A stretch of 44,829 bases of DNA from Kiritimatiellia bacterium (GCA_017525225.1 JAFXTB010000144.1:1-44829), one strand, 5' to 3'; positions 33,601-41,044 are shown, counted from the stretch's first letter. Notes: generated by a model from the letters alone, not told the origin. Translations and numbers: made by a program.

Positions 33601-33978
33601 TCCACGGGCGACATCTTCATCGGCAATGGACGCATGGAGTTCGCGACGAACGCATCGTGGCGGTGTGGCTCGCGCATCTCGGTGGTGGGGCCGGGATGCC
33701 TCAGGCTGGATGCGTCCGAGAGATTTTCCAACCGTGTGCGTCTGCAGCTGGACAATCTTTGGGATTACTTCGGCGAACTCGAGGATGTGTGGCGGCTGGA
33801 GCTACCGGAGGGCGTCACCCAGAGCGTCGCGTCCGTCACCATGGACGGCGTGCCGGTGCATGGCGGGTTCCTCGGCAACACGAACTACAATCCGTCCGTG
33901 ACATGGCATGACGACCGCATCGAGGGTGCTGGCGTCATCAAGGTGGCGAACAAGGCATCCGTCATCCGCTTCAGGTGA
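30673..33978 (+). CDS. Secreted autotransporter-associated beta-strand-repeat protein
   Basis: 1101 aa. The GTG start is followed by a signal peptide with an arginine-containing n-region and a hydrophobic core (ALATTVALASMSARA, cleavage about residue 31). A PATR-type unit is seen at about 62-100 (IIDGSGRIKKLGTGTLRLSN, then GVLIERGRVYADN). A second lies near 660-690 (KTGRGTLGLLGTNVL). The rest is rich in Gly, Thr, Asn and short beta-strands, consistent with a long beta-helix. No C-terminal autotransporter barrel and no PEP-CTERM or type IX sorting tail is visible; the chain ends IKVANKASVIRFR. Its role at the surface is unknown, with adhesion or glycan binding possible. The stop overlaps the convergent acyltransferase gene by 8 bp. 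Confidence 0.8.
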   Translation: MRGTISRFRGGFIRIAALATTVALASMSARAMVITGNISSNMTIRGDFEMEVLGSTTVTISGIIDGSGRIKKLGTGTLRLSNANNSFANGVLIERGRVYADNVKALGPGKVTIGGDPTASLQQLWLVAAGTYNNDFEIASEQYSATEPAIYVYPTGTTTLNGRITSSCKKVMIRVGQSTSSRGNVVFNGSVELGEDTWLTLMTWGNATFNSSLVCKDLIGGTASGQTGSVIFGADSQPSIGRATALFTSNCQLQDEAKSLGRWYWTNCWTSAYQKFTMNGHDQSTPSISFHESPEFVQRFFNGSCNPETDGPSITSTAPATLTVTGDVHIAEGYTVGTLTNQVAYVHLMGDVSLRLDAWTNAYVQTLRLLPSTTTGGLDVERGTLRIEAPVTFRNLTSIRVGGDGVLDVALTNCPGAFTDISGADARYPSDQYVERMFASVTNLEVYGKFRMNDIYEADPLPSVSQLALGSGARLETPNGYVLRVGRFLINGVEQAPGVYSPGQMVNGGIVIVEGGTTIGCNWMGTNANESVQYGYNWEGYGQWPPDLTTGLLTPYFASKGERIVFDMPVTFKGMRLKAPTNKGTKLQKEKGVGGRGAKIGLLGGGIVTTDGTSTSASARRTHVVEPPIVVHTDQSWDLQTASTVLLEGGFTDGGTRGVRVYKTGRGTLGLLGTNVLSAGSALVVPAPSSNQGTLGVTGTVHLAGAIIISNGNFTVNGRIAGSKGGINRANPVHGGDGTLTFRQYSSAYLFRLNSAELDVPVWLVPSASGRLFTLLAGTTNIVRGPVTAEASSISTITQITTSGARIEFEDRVVINCVCRTQNQGAVVFRNKRVESNGGNLFYVYSPTAGVTEFDCVGNAFRNPDTGGLTFDYNQGKAVFDVSLAVTNGTLRFNDMNERNVYASLCDLGSTSQRVDRLVGMCPNGAVNPAVIYGDGAWLEIAGNGMSSTNGAAISNNVNIAKTGSADLLFYGRDFESTGDIFIGNGRMEFATNASWRCGSRISVVGPGCLRLDASERFSNRVRLQLDNLWDYFGELEDVWRLELPEGVTQSVASVTMDGVPVHGGFLGNTNYNPSVTWHDDRIEGAGVIKVANKASVIRFR

Positions 33979-34621
33979 GGGTGCGTGCCTCTGGCCTGAG
34001 CAGTCCGAATGGCGAAAGCGTGGCCCCATCGGCGACATCGCCGTATGCGGGCGTTCCGGCCGAGATCCTGGCCCACGATCCAATCTTTACGCCTGGAACC
34101 GTGCAGGCGTTGCTTGCCACAAGGGCGAATGCGCCGACCGTCGTGTTCCCCGATAGCGTGGCGCCGGGGCATATCTGGGCGAAATCGCCGACCTCGGTAT
34201 CGTGCCCTATGCCGGACCGCGCGTTGACGATCGCGAATCTTCCTATCCTTGCGCCCACGGATACCACGGCCTGCGGACCTACGAACGCACCAGGCATGAT
34301 CTCCGCGGAGGGCGCAACGTCGGCGGAGGGATCGACCAGCGCCGGAAAATCTCGTGCGCCTAGCAGGGCGCTGATCTTCTCACGGACGGCATTGTCGCCG
34401 ATGGCGATAAATGCGGCGGCGGTCGGATGCATGCGGGCCGTATCCGCAACCGTGCCGAGGAGAGGATACCCGGCGAAGGTTCCGGACGCCTTCTCCGGCG
34501 CATCGTCGGCAAAGCCTAGCAGCCTCCAGGCAGGATTGACGCCGTTCAGCCGATCAAGCGTCCAGGCCGCTTCGCGACCGAAGCCGCCAGCCCCGACTAT
34601 GAAGATTTCCCGTTGCGTCAT
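33971..34621 (-). CDS. Sugar O/N-acyltransferase, PglD/NeuD family
   Basis: 216 aa. The N-terminal Rossmann-like part (EIFIVGAGGFGREAAW) binds the sugar nucleotide in this family. The C-terminal left-handed beta-helix has hexapeptide repeats (IGRFAIVNARSGIGHDTEVG) with the likely catalytic histidine in GIGHD. It transfers an acyl group, commonly acetyl, to an amino sugar or a related nucleotide sugar. The start overlaps the stop of the sugar transferase gene by 4 nt (ATGA). The pair resembles PglC/PglD of glycan assembly. Confidence 0.88.
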   Translation of the reverse strand: MTQREIFIVGAGGFGREAAWTLDRLNGVNPAWRLLGFADDAPEKASGTFAGYPLLGTVADTARMHPTAAAFIAIGDNAVREKISALLGARDFPALVDPSADVAPSAEIMPGAFVGPQAVVSVGARIGRFAIVNARSGIGHDTEVGDFAQICPGATLSGNTTVGAFALVASNACTVPGVKIGSWARISAGTPAYGDVADGATLSPFGLLRPEARTLT

Positions 34622-35184
34622 CTTCCGAACTCCTCCATTGTGATTCCATCCGACTTGTCGACTCCGCGCGCGGTCAGTACCGTGGAGACGGTCATGAACA
34701 GTATCTTGACGTCAAGCCAGAACGAGGCGTGCTCAACGTACCAGAGATCGCGGGCGAAGCGTTCTTCCCATGTGGTATCGTTGCGGCCGTGCACCTGCGC
34801 CCACCCCGTGATGCCCGGGCGAACGTCGTGGCGGCGCATCTGTTCTGCGGTGTAGCGCGGAAGGTAGCGTATGGGCAGCGGACGCGGCCCCACGAGCGAC
34901 ATTCTGCCCGACAGCACGTGGAAGAGCTCGGGAAGCTCGTCCAGCGAAGATGCGCGCAGCAGCCGGCCCATGCGCGTGAGGCGCTCGGCGTCGGCGCCAT
35001 CGCCCGGCTTCATCGTCCGGAACTTCACCAGCCGGAAAGGCTTGCCCTGAAGACCTGCGCGCATCTGCGAGAACAGCACGGGCCGTCCGTCTGCCAGAAG
35101 CACTGCCAGCGCCGTCAACAGCGCAACCGGCAGCCAGAAGGGCGCGGCCAGCAGCACGACCGCTATGTCGAAAACCCGTTTCAC
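34618..35184 (-). CDS. Undecaprenyl-phosphate sugar phosphotransferase (PglC-like bacterial sugar transferase)
   Basis: 188 aa, the length of small monotopic phosphoglycosyl transferases. It has an N-terminal re-entrant hydrophobic helix (AVVLLAAPFWLPVALLTALA), then KFRTMK, SLDELPEL, MSLVGPRP and RPGITGWAQVHGRN. All are signatures of the PglC/WbaP catalytic domain, with the Asp-Glu pair in LDELPEL. It attaches the first sugar phosphate to the polyprenyl carrier. Translation starts at a GTG at 35184, 6 nt after a -10 box. The two-gene unit with the PglD-like acyltransferase may supply a modified sugar for a surface glycan. Confidence 0.92.
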   Translation of the reverse strand: MKRVFDIAVVLLAAPFWLPVALLTALAVLLADGRPVLFSQMRAGLQGKPFRLVKFRTMKPGDGADAERLTRMGRLLRASSLDELPELFHVLSGRMSLVGPRPLPIRYLPRYTAEQMRRHDVRPGITGWAQVHGRNDTTWEERFARDLWYVEHASFWLDVKILFMTVSTVLTARGVDKSDGITMEEFGR

Positions 35185-35190
35185 GGCGAT

Positions 35191-35199
35191 ATTCTACCA
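35191..35199 (-). promoter_or_regulatory. Extended -10 box of the sugar transferase unit, probably leaderless
   Basis: On the minus strand TGGTAGAAT (TAGAAT at 35191-35196) is 6 nt before the GTG at 35184. A weak TTCACG lies 18 bp further upstream. Between this site and 35285 there is no gene. Confidence 0.55.
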
Positions 35200-35285
35200 T
35201 ATTCCCTCCGTGCGCGTGAAGGACAAGGTGAAAAAAAGCGTACGCCCGATGATTCGCCAAATTGAAAAGGGTGCCATGAATTGCC

Positions 35286-35314
35286 TTGAAACGGCGTCTC
35301 CGATTTAGTATAAT
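35286..35314 (+). promoter_or_regulatory. Promoter of the small basic protein gene
   Basis: TTGAAA (35286-35291), 17-bp spacer, perfect TATAAT (35309-35314). Unlike most promoters in this window it has a true leader of about 24 nt, with AGGAG 7 nt before the ATG at 35345. Confidence 0.8.
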
Positions 35315-35344
35315 GTGCACCGTTTTTTGAACAGGAGAAAAGAG

Positions 35345-35497
35345 ATGAGTCAGCATCGTAGTCTGAGAGGATCCGGCAAGATCACGACCAAGCGCAACGT
35401 TCTCAAGCGTTTCGAGCGCGTGGATCTGCTCCAGAAGCGCGGCGAATGGAAAGAGGGAAGCCGTGGTCTGGGGCTCAAGAAGACGAAGCCGGAGTAA
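35345..35497 (+). CDS. Small basic protein, Verrucomicrobia/Chlamydiae family (TIGR04137-like)
   Basis: 50 aa, strongly basic, beginning MSQHRSLRGSGKITTKRNV and ending with GLGLKKTKPE. The KRNVLKRFERVDLLQKRG core and the length match the small basic protein family described from Verrucomicrobia and Chlamydiae, thought to be ribosome-associated. It has its own promoter, Shine-Dalgarno sequence and terminator, as expected for a highly expressed monocistronic gene. An upstream in-frame ATG at 35315 lies at the predicted transcription start and is less likely. It is the best lineage marker in the window. Confidence 0.9.
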   Translation: MSQHRSLRGSGKITTKRNVLKRFERVDLLQKRGEWKEGSRGLGLKKTKPE

Positions 35498-35524
35498 TTC
35501 CGCATCGTCCAGAACACACGGCCA

Positions 35525-35561
35525 GGGCACCATCCCGGACGGGATGGCACCCTTGTTTTTT
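35525..35561 (+). terminator. Rho-independent terminator after the small basic protein gene
   Basis: Stem CCATCCC/GGGATGG (35530-35547) around a 4-nt loop, extended by outer GGG/CCC pairs with a short mismatch, followed by TTGTTTTTT at 35553-35561. It separates the small gene from the flavodiiron gene. The latter's Shine-Dalgarno sequence begins directly after the T run. Confidence 0.85.
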
Positions 35562-35575
35562 GGAGGAGACCTGCC

Positions 35576-36745
35576 ATGCAGATTTCAGATGATATAAGGT
35601 ACGTAGGCGTAGACGACCACGACATCGACCTCTTCGAGGGTCAGTACGTGGTGCCGAGAGGCATGGCCTACAACAGCTATGTGGTGCTCGGCACCGCAAA
35701 GACCGCCGTCATGGATACCGTCGACGGACGGTTCTTCGATCAGTGGTCTGCGAACGTGAAGGCCGCGCTAGGCGGCCGTTCGCCGGACTATCTCGTGGTG
35801 CACCACATGGAGCCGGACCACTCGGCCTGCATCGCCAGGTTTCTGGCGGCGAATCCAGCCACGGTCGTAGTGGCGTCCGCCCAGGCGTTCAAGTTCATGG
35901 GGCAGTTCTTCGGCACGGACTTCGCCGACAGGCGGCAGATCGTGAAGGAAGGCGATGTGCTGGACCTTGGCGGGCATTCTCTCGCGTTCGTGGCCGCCCC
36001 GATGGTCCACTGGCCGGAGGTGATGGTTTCCTACGACGCGGCGGACAAGGTGCTTTTCTCCGCCGACGGGTTCGGCAAGTTCGGCGCCAACGACGTGGAG
36101 GATCCTGAGGGGTGGGACTGCGAAGCCCGCCGCTACTACTTCGGAATCGTGGGCAAGTACGGTCCGCAGGTGCAGGCGCTCCTGAAGAAGGCGGCCTCGC
36201 TCGACATCGCCACCGTATGCCCTCTGCATGGTCCCGTCCTGAAGGGCGAGGAGATCGCGCACGCCGTGAAGCAGTACGACACGTGGAGCTCGTACGGCGT
36301 CGAGACGCCCGGCGTGTGCATCGCCTACACATCGGTGTACGGGCACACGAAAGAGGCCGCGCTGCTTCTCAAGGAGGAGCTGCTCGGGAAGGGGTGCCCG
36401 AAGGTGGCCATCGCGGATCTCGCGCGCGACGACATGCCTGAGACGGTCGAGGACGCATTCCGCTACGGCAAGCTCGTGCTCTGCACGACCACCTACAACA
36501 ACGGCATCTTCCCTTTCATGCACACATTCATAGAGCATCTCACCGAGCGGGGCTACCAGAACCGCACGGTGGCGTTCGTGGAGAACGGCACATGGGCGCC
36601 GGCCGCTGCCAGGTGCATGAAGGCGCTTTTCGAATCGGCAGGGTCGAAAGGCATCTCTTTCGCGCAGAACACGGTGACGATCCGCTCTGCGCTTACGGAC
36701 GAGACGCGTGCGCAGATTGCGGCGCTTGCGGCCGAGCTGGCTTGA
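35576..36745 (+). CDS. Flavodiiron protein (FprA-type A flavoprotein)
   Basis: 389 aa. The metallo-beta-lactamase-like diiron domain has HMEPDH (residues 77-82, HxExDH), with further ligands expected near VHWPEVM and PLHGP. The flavodoxin domain begins near residue 246 (CIAYTSVYGHTKEAALLL) and has the FMN loop TTTYNNGIFPF. There is no rubredoxin extension. These enzymes reduce oxygen to water or NO to N2O and protect anaerobes. The ATG has GGAGGAG 7 nt upstream. The start of pyrF lies 43 bp downstream of its stop. Confidence 0.93.
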   Translation: MQISDDIRYVGVDDHDIDLFEGQYVVPRGMAYNSYVVLGTAKTAVMDTVDGRFFDQWSANVKAALGGRSPDYLVVHHMEPDHSACIARFLAANPATVVVASAQAFKFMGQFFGTDFADRRQIVKEGDVLDLGGHSLAFVAAPMVHWPEVMVSYDAADKVLFSADGFGKFGANDVEDPEGWDCEARRYYFGIVGKYGPQVQALLKKAASLDIATVCPLHGPVLKGEEIAHAVKQYDTWSSYGVETPGVCIAYTSVYGHTKEAALLLKEELLGKGCPKVAIADLARDDMPETVEDAFRYGKLVLCTTTYNNGIFPFMHTFIEHLTERGYQNRTVAFVENGTWAPAAARCMKALFESAGSKGISFAQNTVTIRSALTDETRAQIAALAAELA

Positions 36746-36788
36746 TGGACCGTGCGCGGCGGCGCAGATTGACGCGAAGGGAGTTGAC

Positions 36789-37487
36789 ATGGCGGAATTG
36801 ATTGTCGCGCTTGACGTACCCAGCCGCGCCGAGGCCGAGGCCCGCGTGAAGCTGCTGGGCGACGCGGTGGATTTCTACAAGATCGGCCTTGAGCTGTTCA
36901 CGGCCGAGGGACCTGACGTCGTGAAGGCCGTGAAGGGGTTCGGCAAGAAGGTGTTTCTAGACCTCAAGTTCCACGACATCCCCAACACGGCCGCGCAGGC
37001 CGTGCGCTCCGGCGGCCGCCTCGGCGTGGACCTGATGACCATCCATTCGGTTGGCGGACGGCGGATGATCGCCGCGGCGGCCGAGGCCGCCGCCGAGTTC
37101 GGCGAGTCGGGTCCGCGCATACTGGCGGTGACGGTGCTGACGTCCCTGGACCAGACGGACCTCGCGGACATCGGCGTGCCGGACCGCTCACCGGCGGAAC
37201 AGGTGGCGGCGCTGGCGCGCTTTGCGGTGGACAACGGTGCGCATGGGCTGGTCTGCTCGGCGTTCGACGTGGGTGGACTCAGCCCCACTCTGCCGGCGGG
37301 CACGCTTTTCGTCACTCCGGGCGTGCGGCCTGCGGGTTCGGCGGTTGGCGACCAGAAGCGAATCGCCACGCCGGCCGTCGCCGTGGCAGGAGGCGCCACG
37401 CATCTCGTGGTGGGCAGGCCCATCCTCGCGGCGCAGGATCCCGTAGCCGCGGCCCGCGCCATCCGCGCGGAAATGGCGACGGCATGA
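36789..37487 (+). CDS. pyrF: Orotidine 5'-phosphate decarboxylase
   Basis: 232 aa. The catalytic signature DLKFHDIPNT is at residues 58-67 (Lys60 and Asp63 in the charge network). The phosphate-binding end has TPGVRP and VVGRPI. This is the last step of UMP synthesis. The ATG at 36789 has GGGAG 5 nt upstream; the open frame extends 5' without another good start. It overlaps the amidohydrolase gene by 4 nt (ATGA). Confidence 0.95.
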   Translation: MAELIVALDVPSRAEAEARVKLLGDAVDFYKIGLELFTAEGPDVVKAVKGFGKKVFLDLKFHDIPNTAAQAVRSGGRLGVDLMTIHSVGGRRMIAAAAEAAAEFGESGPRILAVTVLTSLDQTDLADIGVPDRSPAEQVAALARFAVDNGAHGLVCSAFDVGGLSPTLPAGTLFVTPGVRPAGSAVGDQKRIATPAVAVAGGATHLVVGRPILAAQDPVAAARAIRAEMATA

Positions 37488-38353
37488 TTGTCGACTTCCA
37501 TACCCACAATTTCCCTGATTCACTCGCCCGACGGGCCATCGACGGCATGCTGAAGATGCTTAACGGCATCATGTCGCCCGTTGGCGACGGCACGCTGGGC
37601 CGGCAACTTGCCGACATGAAGGCGGACGGTGTGGACCTGGCCGTCATGTGTCCCGTGGCGACGCGGCCGGAACAGGCCGATGTGATAGTCCGCCGGGCAT
37701 GCGACATCCGCGACGGTGCCTTGGGCGAGGATGCCGCGCGCATGATACTGCCGTTCGCCTCGCTGCATCCGTCCGATCCATGCCTGCTTCGCCATATCGA
37801 CCTCGTGCTGAAGGCGGGTCTCAAGGGCGTGAAGCTCCACCCATACTACCAGCGCTTTGCCCTGCAGGATCCGCTCGTGGCGCCGTTCCTGGCGTCCATA
37901 CGCGATGCAGGACTCGTGGTGGTATGCCATTGCGGGCTCGATCCCGGCTATCCGACCGATGCCATCGACTGCGGTCCCAGCCAGATCGCCGAGCTGCTCG
38001 ACAGGGTCCCCGGCCTTGCGCCCCGTTTCGTGGCGGCGCATCTTGGCGGGTGGTCCGGTGCGCCGGACCACGCGGTGGACAGGCTTCTTGACAGCGGCTG
38101 CTTCTTCGATACCGCCACGCTGGAGATGGATCTCGACAACCCCGAGCCGCGGCGCATCCTCTCCGAATGGCCGGCCGACAGGCTCCTTTTCGGGACCGAC
38201 TACTATTGGACGTCGCAGCGCCTTCTCATCGACTGGGTACGCGAGGTGCGCAGGGACCCCGCCGACCTCGAGATGATATTCCATGCCAATGCGACCCGGC
38301 TGTTGGGAATCCCAAATCTACCATCTACCAACCAAGGGCCAGATATGCTATAA
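37484..38353 (+). CDS. Amidohydrolase family protein (amidohydrolase_2 type)
   Basis: 289 aa TIM-barrel metal hydrolase. The N-terminal DFHTHNF gives two metal-binding histidines, with further ligands at KLHPYY, CHCGLD and AAHLGG, and the conserved FGTDYYW near the end. The family includes decarboxylases and lactone or amide hydrolases; the substrate cannot be assigned. The start overlaps the pyrF stop, so the two genes are probably co-translated. Its stop codon lies inside the -10 box of the accD promoter. Confidence 0.85.
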   Translation: MIVDFHTHNFPDSLARRAIDGMLKMLNGIMSPVGDGTLGRQLADMKADGVDLAVMCPVATRPEQADVIVRRACDIRDGALGEDAARMILPFASLHPSDPCLLRHIDLVLKAGLKGVKLHPYYQRFALQDPLVAPFLASIRDAGLVVVCHCGLDPGYPTDAIDCGPSQIAELLDRVPGLAPRFVAAHLGGWSGAPDHAVDRLLDSGCFFDTATLEMDLDNPEPRRILSEWPADRLLFGTDYYWTSQRLLIDWVREVRRDPADLEMIFHANATRLLGIPNLPSTNQGPDML

Positions 38354-38354
38354 T
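38346..38354 (+). promoter_or_regulatory. Extended -10 promoter upstream of accD
   Basis: TGCTATAAT (TGn plus a perfect TATAAT at 38349-38354) without a good -35 box. The first ATG follows after 7 nt at 38362, so the transcript probably starts there. That ATG opens a 24-codon ORF rather than accD itself. Confidence 0.6.
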
Positions 38355-38361
38355 AACGGCC

Positions 38362-38436
38362 ATGAGCAAAGCCGTCATTAGGCATGGCGCGCGTCGCCAA
38401 TGGAGAATGGAAAATGTCCTGGTATGTGAAACCTGA
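38362..38436 (+). CDS. Possible 24-aa leader ORF overlapping the start of accD
   Basis: An ATG 7 nt downstream of a perfect extended -10 box opens MSKAVIRHGARRQWRMENVL and four more residues, ending in TGA at 38434-38436. It overlaps the accD start in a different frame. It has no family. It may be a leaderless upstream ORF that limits or couples accD translation, or only leader sequence. Confidence 0.35.
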   Translation: MSKAVIRHGARRQWRMENVLVCET

Positions 38437-39256
38437 AACGCCGGCGAAGATTCCGCCGACGAAGGCGCTGTGGCAGGTATGCCCGCGCTGCAAGAGCTAT
38501 GTGGCGAAGGCCGACTGGAAGGCGAACAACGCCATCTGCCCGAAGTGCAGCTACCACGGTCGGCTTGGCGCGCGCGAGCGCATCGCGCAGCTGGCGGATG
38601 CGGATAGCTTCTCGGAGGTGTTCCGCGAGGTGTCGTATTCCGACCATCTCGACTTTCACGACGCCTCCGGCGCGTACAAGGCGAAGATCGATGCGACCAT
38701 CGCCAAGTCCGGTGAGAAGGAGTCCGTGGTGATGGGCACGGCGACGATGGGCGGCATTCCCGTGATGCTGGGCGTGATGGACTTCGCCTTCATGGGCGGG
38801 AGTCTCGGCACCGGCACGGGCGAGCGCATCGCCAGGGCGTGCGAGCAGGCGATCGCCGAGCGCAGGCCGCTCGTGATCTGCTCGGCCTCGGGCGGCGCCA
38901 GGATGCACGAGGGGATACTCTCGCTGATGCAGATGGCAAAGACCGCGGCGGCGGTGGGCCGCGTGAAGGAGGCGGGGCTACCCTACATATCCGTCCTTAC
39001 GGATCCTACGACCGGCGGGGTCTCCGCGTCGTTCGCGATGCTGGGCGACATCAATGTGACGGAGCCGAAGGCGCTCATAGGTTTCGCGGGGCGCAGGGTG
39101 ATCGAGAACACGATCCACCAGAAGCTTCCGCCGGACTTCCAGAGCGCTGAATACCTCAAGGATCATGGTTTCATCGACAAGATCGTCGAGAGGCGCGAAC
39201 TGAAGCCGTTCATAGTGAAGATGCTCGGGTACTTCGGTTTTGGAAAGGAGGGATGA
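38414..39256 (+). CDS. accD: Acetyl-CoA carboxylase carboxyltransferase subunit beta
   Basis: 280 aa from the ATG at 38414 (MSWYVKPETP), with GGAG 8 nt upstream; an ATG at 38384 is an alternative. The zinc ribbon has Cys23, Cys26, Cys42 and Cys45 (CPRC and CPKC). The crotonase-like domain follows, with MGGSLGTGTGERI and SASGGARMHEG. It forms the carboxyltransferase with AccA and makes malonyl-CoA for fatty acid synthesis. accA starts 1 bp after the stop and has its Shine-Dalgarno sequence inside accD. Confidence 0.95.
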   Translation: MSWYVKPETPAKIPPTKALWQVCPRCKSYVAKADWKANNAICPKCSYHGRLGARERIAQLADADSFSEVFREVSYSDHLDFHDASGAYKAKIDATIAKSGEKESVVMGTATMGGIPVMLGVMDFAFMGGSLGTGTGERIARACEQAIAERRPLVICSASGGARMHEGILSLMQMAKTAAAVGRVKEAGLPYISVLTDPTTGGVSASFAMLGDINVTEPKALIGFAGRRVIENTIHQKLPPDFQSAEYLKDHGFIDKIVERRELKPFIVKMLGYFGFGKEG

Positions 39257-39257
39257 C

Positions 39258-40088
39258 ATGGCGACCGCAAAAGGCAGGAAGACGATCACGGCGATGGACC
39301 GCGTGAAGCTGGCGCGCGATCCGAAGCGTCCGCACATCTACGACTTCATCCGCTTCATCTGCTCCGACTTCGAGGAGCTGCATGGCGACAGGCTTGTGAG
39401 CGACGATCGCGGCCTGGTGGCTGGCTTTGCCACGATCGACGACGGCGCGGACGGCGTCAAGGTGCTGGTGCTCGGCCACCACAAGGGGGCGACGGTGGAG
39501 GAGAACGTCTCCGCCAACTTCGGCATGGCACAACCCGACGGCTACCGCAAGGCGATGCGCCTGGCCTCGCTCGCCGAGAAGTTCCATCTGCCCGTGGTGA
39601 CGTTCGTGGATACTCCCGGCGCGTATCCTGGCGATACGGCGGAGGCACGCGGCCAGGCGGAGGCGATCGCGAAGTCGCTCGAGTTCTTCTCGCTGCTCAG
39701 GACGCCCGTGGTGGTGGTGGTGACGGGCGAGGGCGGCAGCGGCGGTGCGCTTGCGATAGCGGTGGGCGACCGCATACTGATGATGGAGAACGCGGTATAT
39801 TCGGTCATTTCGCCCGAAGGCTGCGCCGGCATCCTCTGGCGCGATGGCGCCAGGGCGCCCGAGGCAGCGGAGGCGCTCAAGATCACGGCGGCCGACCTGA
39901 AGAGGCTTGGCGCGATAGACGCGATAGTGCCGGAGCCGGCGGGCGGCGCCCAGAAGAATCCGCGCGCTGCCGCGCTTGCCGTCAGGAAGGCCGTGCTGAA
40001 GGCCCTCGCCGAGCTGGCGAATACGCCCGTTGATTCGCTGGTGGCGGCACGGTACGCGAAGTTCCGGGCGATGGGCAATTTCTACTGA
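39258..40088 (+). CDS. accA: Acetyl-CoA carboxylase carboxyltransferase subunit alpha
   Basis: 276 aa. AGGAGG lies 6 nt before the ATG. Signatures include FEELHGDRL, FGMAQPDGYRKA, FVDTPGAYPG, GEGGSGGALAI and SVISPEGCAGILW. It is about 40 residues shorter at the N-terminus than E. coli AccA, lacking most of the helical leader, but the catalytic domain is complete. It pairs with AccD. The next gene starts 14 bp after its stop, behind GGAGG. Confidence 0.95.
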   Translation: MATAKGRKTITAMDRVKLARDPKRPHIYDFIRFICSDFEELHGDRLVSDDRGLVAGFATIDDGADGVKVLVLGHHKGATVEENVSANFGMAQPDGYRKAMRLASLAEKFHLPVVTFVDTPGAYPGDTAEARGQAEAIAKSLEFFSLLRTPVVVVVTGEGGSGGALAIAVGDRILMMENAVYSVISPEGCAGILWRDGARAPEAAEALKITAADLKRLGAIDAIVPEPAGGAQKNPRAAALAVRKAVLKALAELANTPVDSLVAARYAKFRAMGNFY

Positions 40089-40102
40089 GGAGGAAAAGAA
40101 AG

Positions 40103-41044
40103 ATGAATACGACACGCAGAGGTTTCCTGGGTGGCGCGGCCGGTTTTGCCGCGCTTAGTGGTTGCAATTGCCAGTGCTGGCGCAACGCCGGATCCGTGTA
40201 CAACGGCATACCGATAGGGGTTATAACATATTCCTACAGGTCGATGCCGGTAGGCAGCGGCAAGACGCTGGGCTATGTGCTTGATTCGAAGCTCAGCACC
40301 ATGGAGCTGATGTCCAACGACGCCGAGATCGACGCCGGCGCTCCGATGAACAAGCTGCCCTGGAAGATGACCAAGGAGGAACAGGCCCAGCTCGCGGGCT
40401 GGCGACGCACGGTGGACATGAAGCGCTTCGAGGAGGTCGGTCTCAAATATGCCGCCGCGGGGGTGGAGGTTCACATCGTCAAGTTCGGCGACATCGGTTC
40501 AAAGGGACTTTCTGACGACGAGATGGACTATCGCTTCAAGGTCGCCCGTGCGCTGGGCGCGCGGACCATCACGCGCGAGATACCCAACCCCAAGGGTATA
40601 CCGGGCTGGTGGGAGGCCGAAGGAAGACGCCTTGCGGCGTTCGCGGACAAATGGGATGTCCAGATCGCGTTCCACAACCACCTGCAGATCAACGCCACGA
40701 CCTACGACGGCCCGCTCCTGGGCTATTCGCCGAAGTTCATGATCAACTACGACATCGGCCACTTCACCGCCGCCAACGACACCGATCCGCTCGACATGGT
40801 GCGCAAGTACCACGACCGCATCGTGTCCATACACATCAAGGACCGCACGACCAAGGCGCACGGACAGAAGAACCTCGCCTTCGGAAAAGGCGATACGCCG
40901 CTCGTCGGGCTTTTTGCGCTCATGCAGCGCGAAGGCTGGCGCTTCCCCTGCGACATCGAGCTGGAGTACGAAATCCCCAGAGATTCCGACGCCGTGCGCG
41001 AAGTGGACATCTCTCGCGCGTACTGCCGCAAGAATATCGCGTGA
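40103..41044 (+). CDS. Tat-exported sugar phosphate isomerase/epimerase family protein, possible lipoprotein
   Basis: 313 aa. The Tat signal TTRRGFLGGAAGFAALSGC ends in a lipobox-like LSGC, so it may be a lipid-anchored periplasmic protein. The xylose isomerase-like barrel has the expected ligand regions: FHNH, NYDIGHF, SIHIKDR and IELEYEIP. The true substrate is unknown; these exported members often accompany oxidoreductases that act on plant sugars. GAGGAGG precedes the ATG. It heads a cluster with a Gfo/Idh/MocA oxidoreductase and a GH127-like enzyme. Confidence 0.85.
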   Translation: MNTTRRGFLGGAAGFAALSGCNCQCWRNAGSVYNGIPIGVITYSYRSMPVGSGKTLGYVLDSKLSTMELMSNDAEIDAGAPMNKLPWKMTKEEQAQLAGWRRTVDMKRFEEVGLKYAAAGVEVHIVKFGDIGSKGLSDDEMDYRFKVARALGARTITREIPNPKGIPGWWEAEGRRLAAFADKWDVQIAFHNHLQINATTYDGPLLGYSPKFMINYDIGHFTAANDTDPLDMVRKYHDRIVSIHIKDRTTKAHGQKNLAFGKGDTPLVGLFALMQREGWRFPCDIELEYEIPRDSDAVREVDISRAYCRKNIA

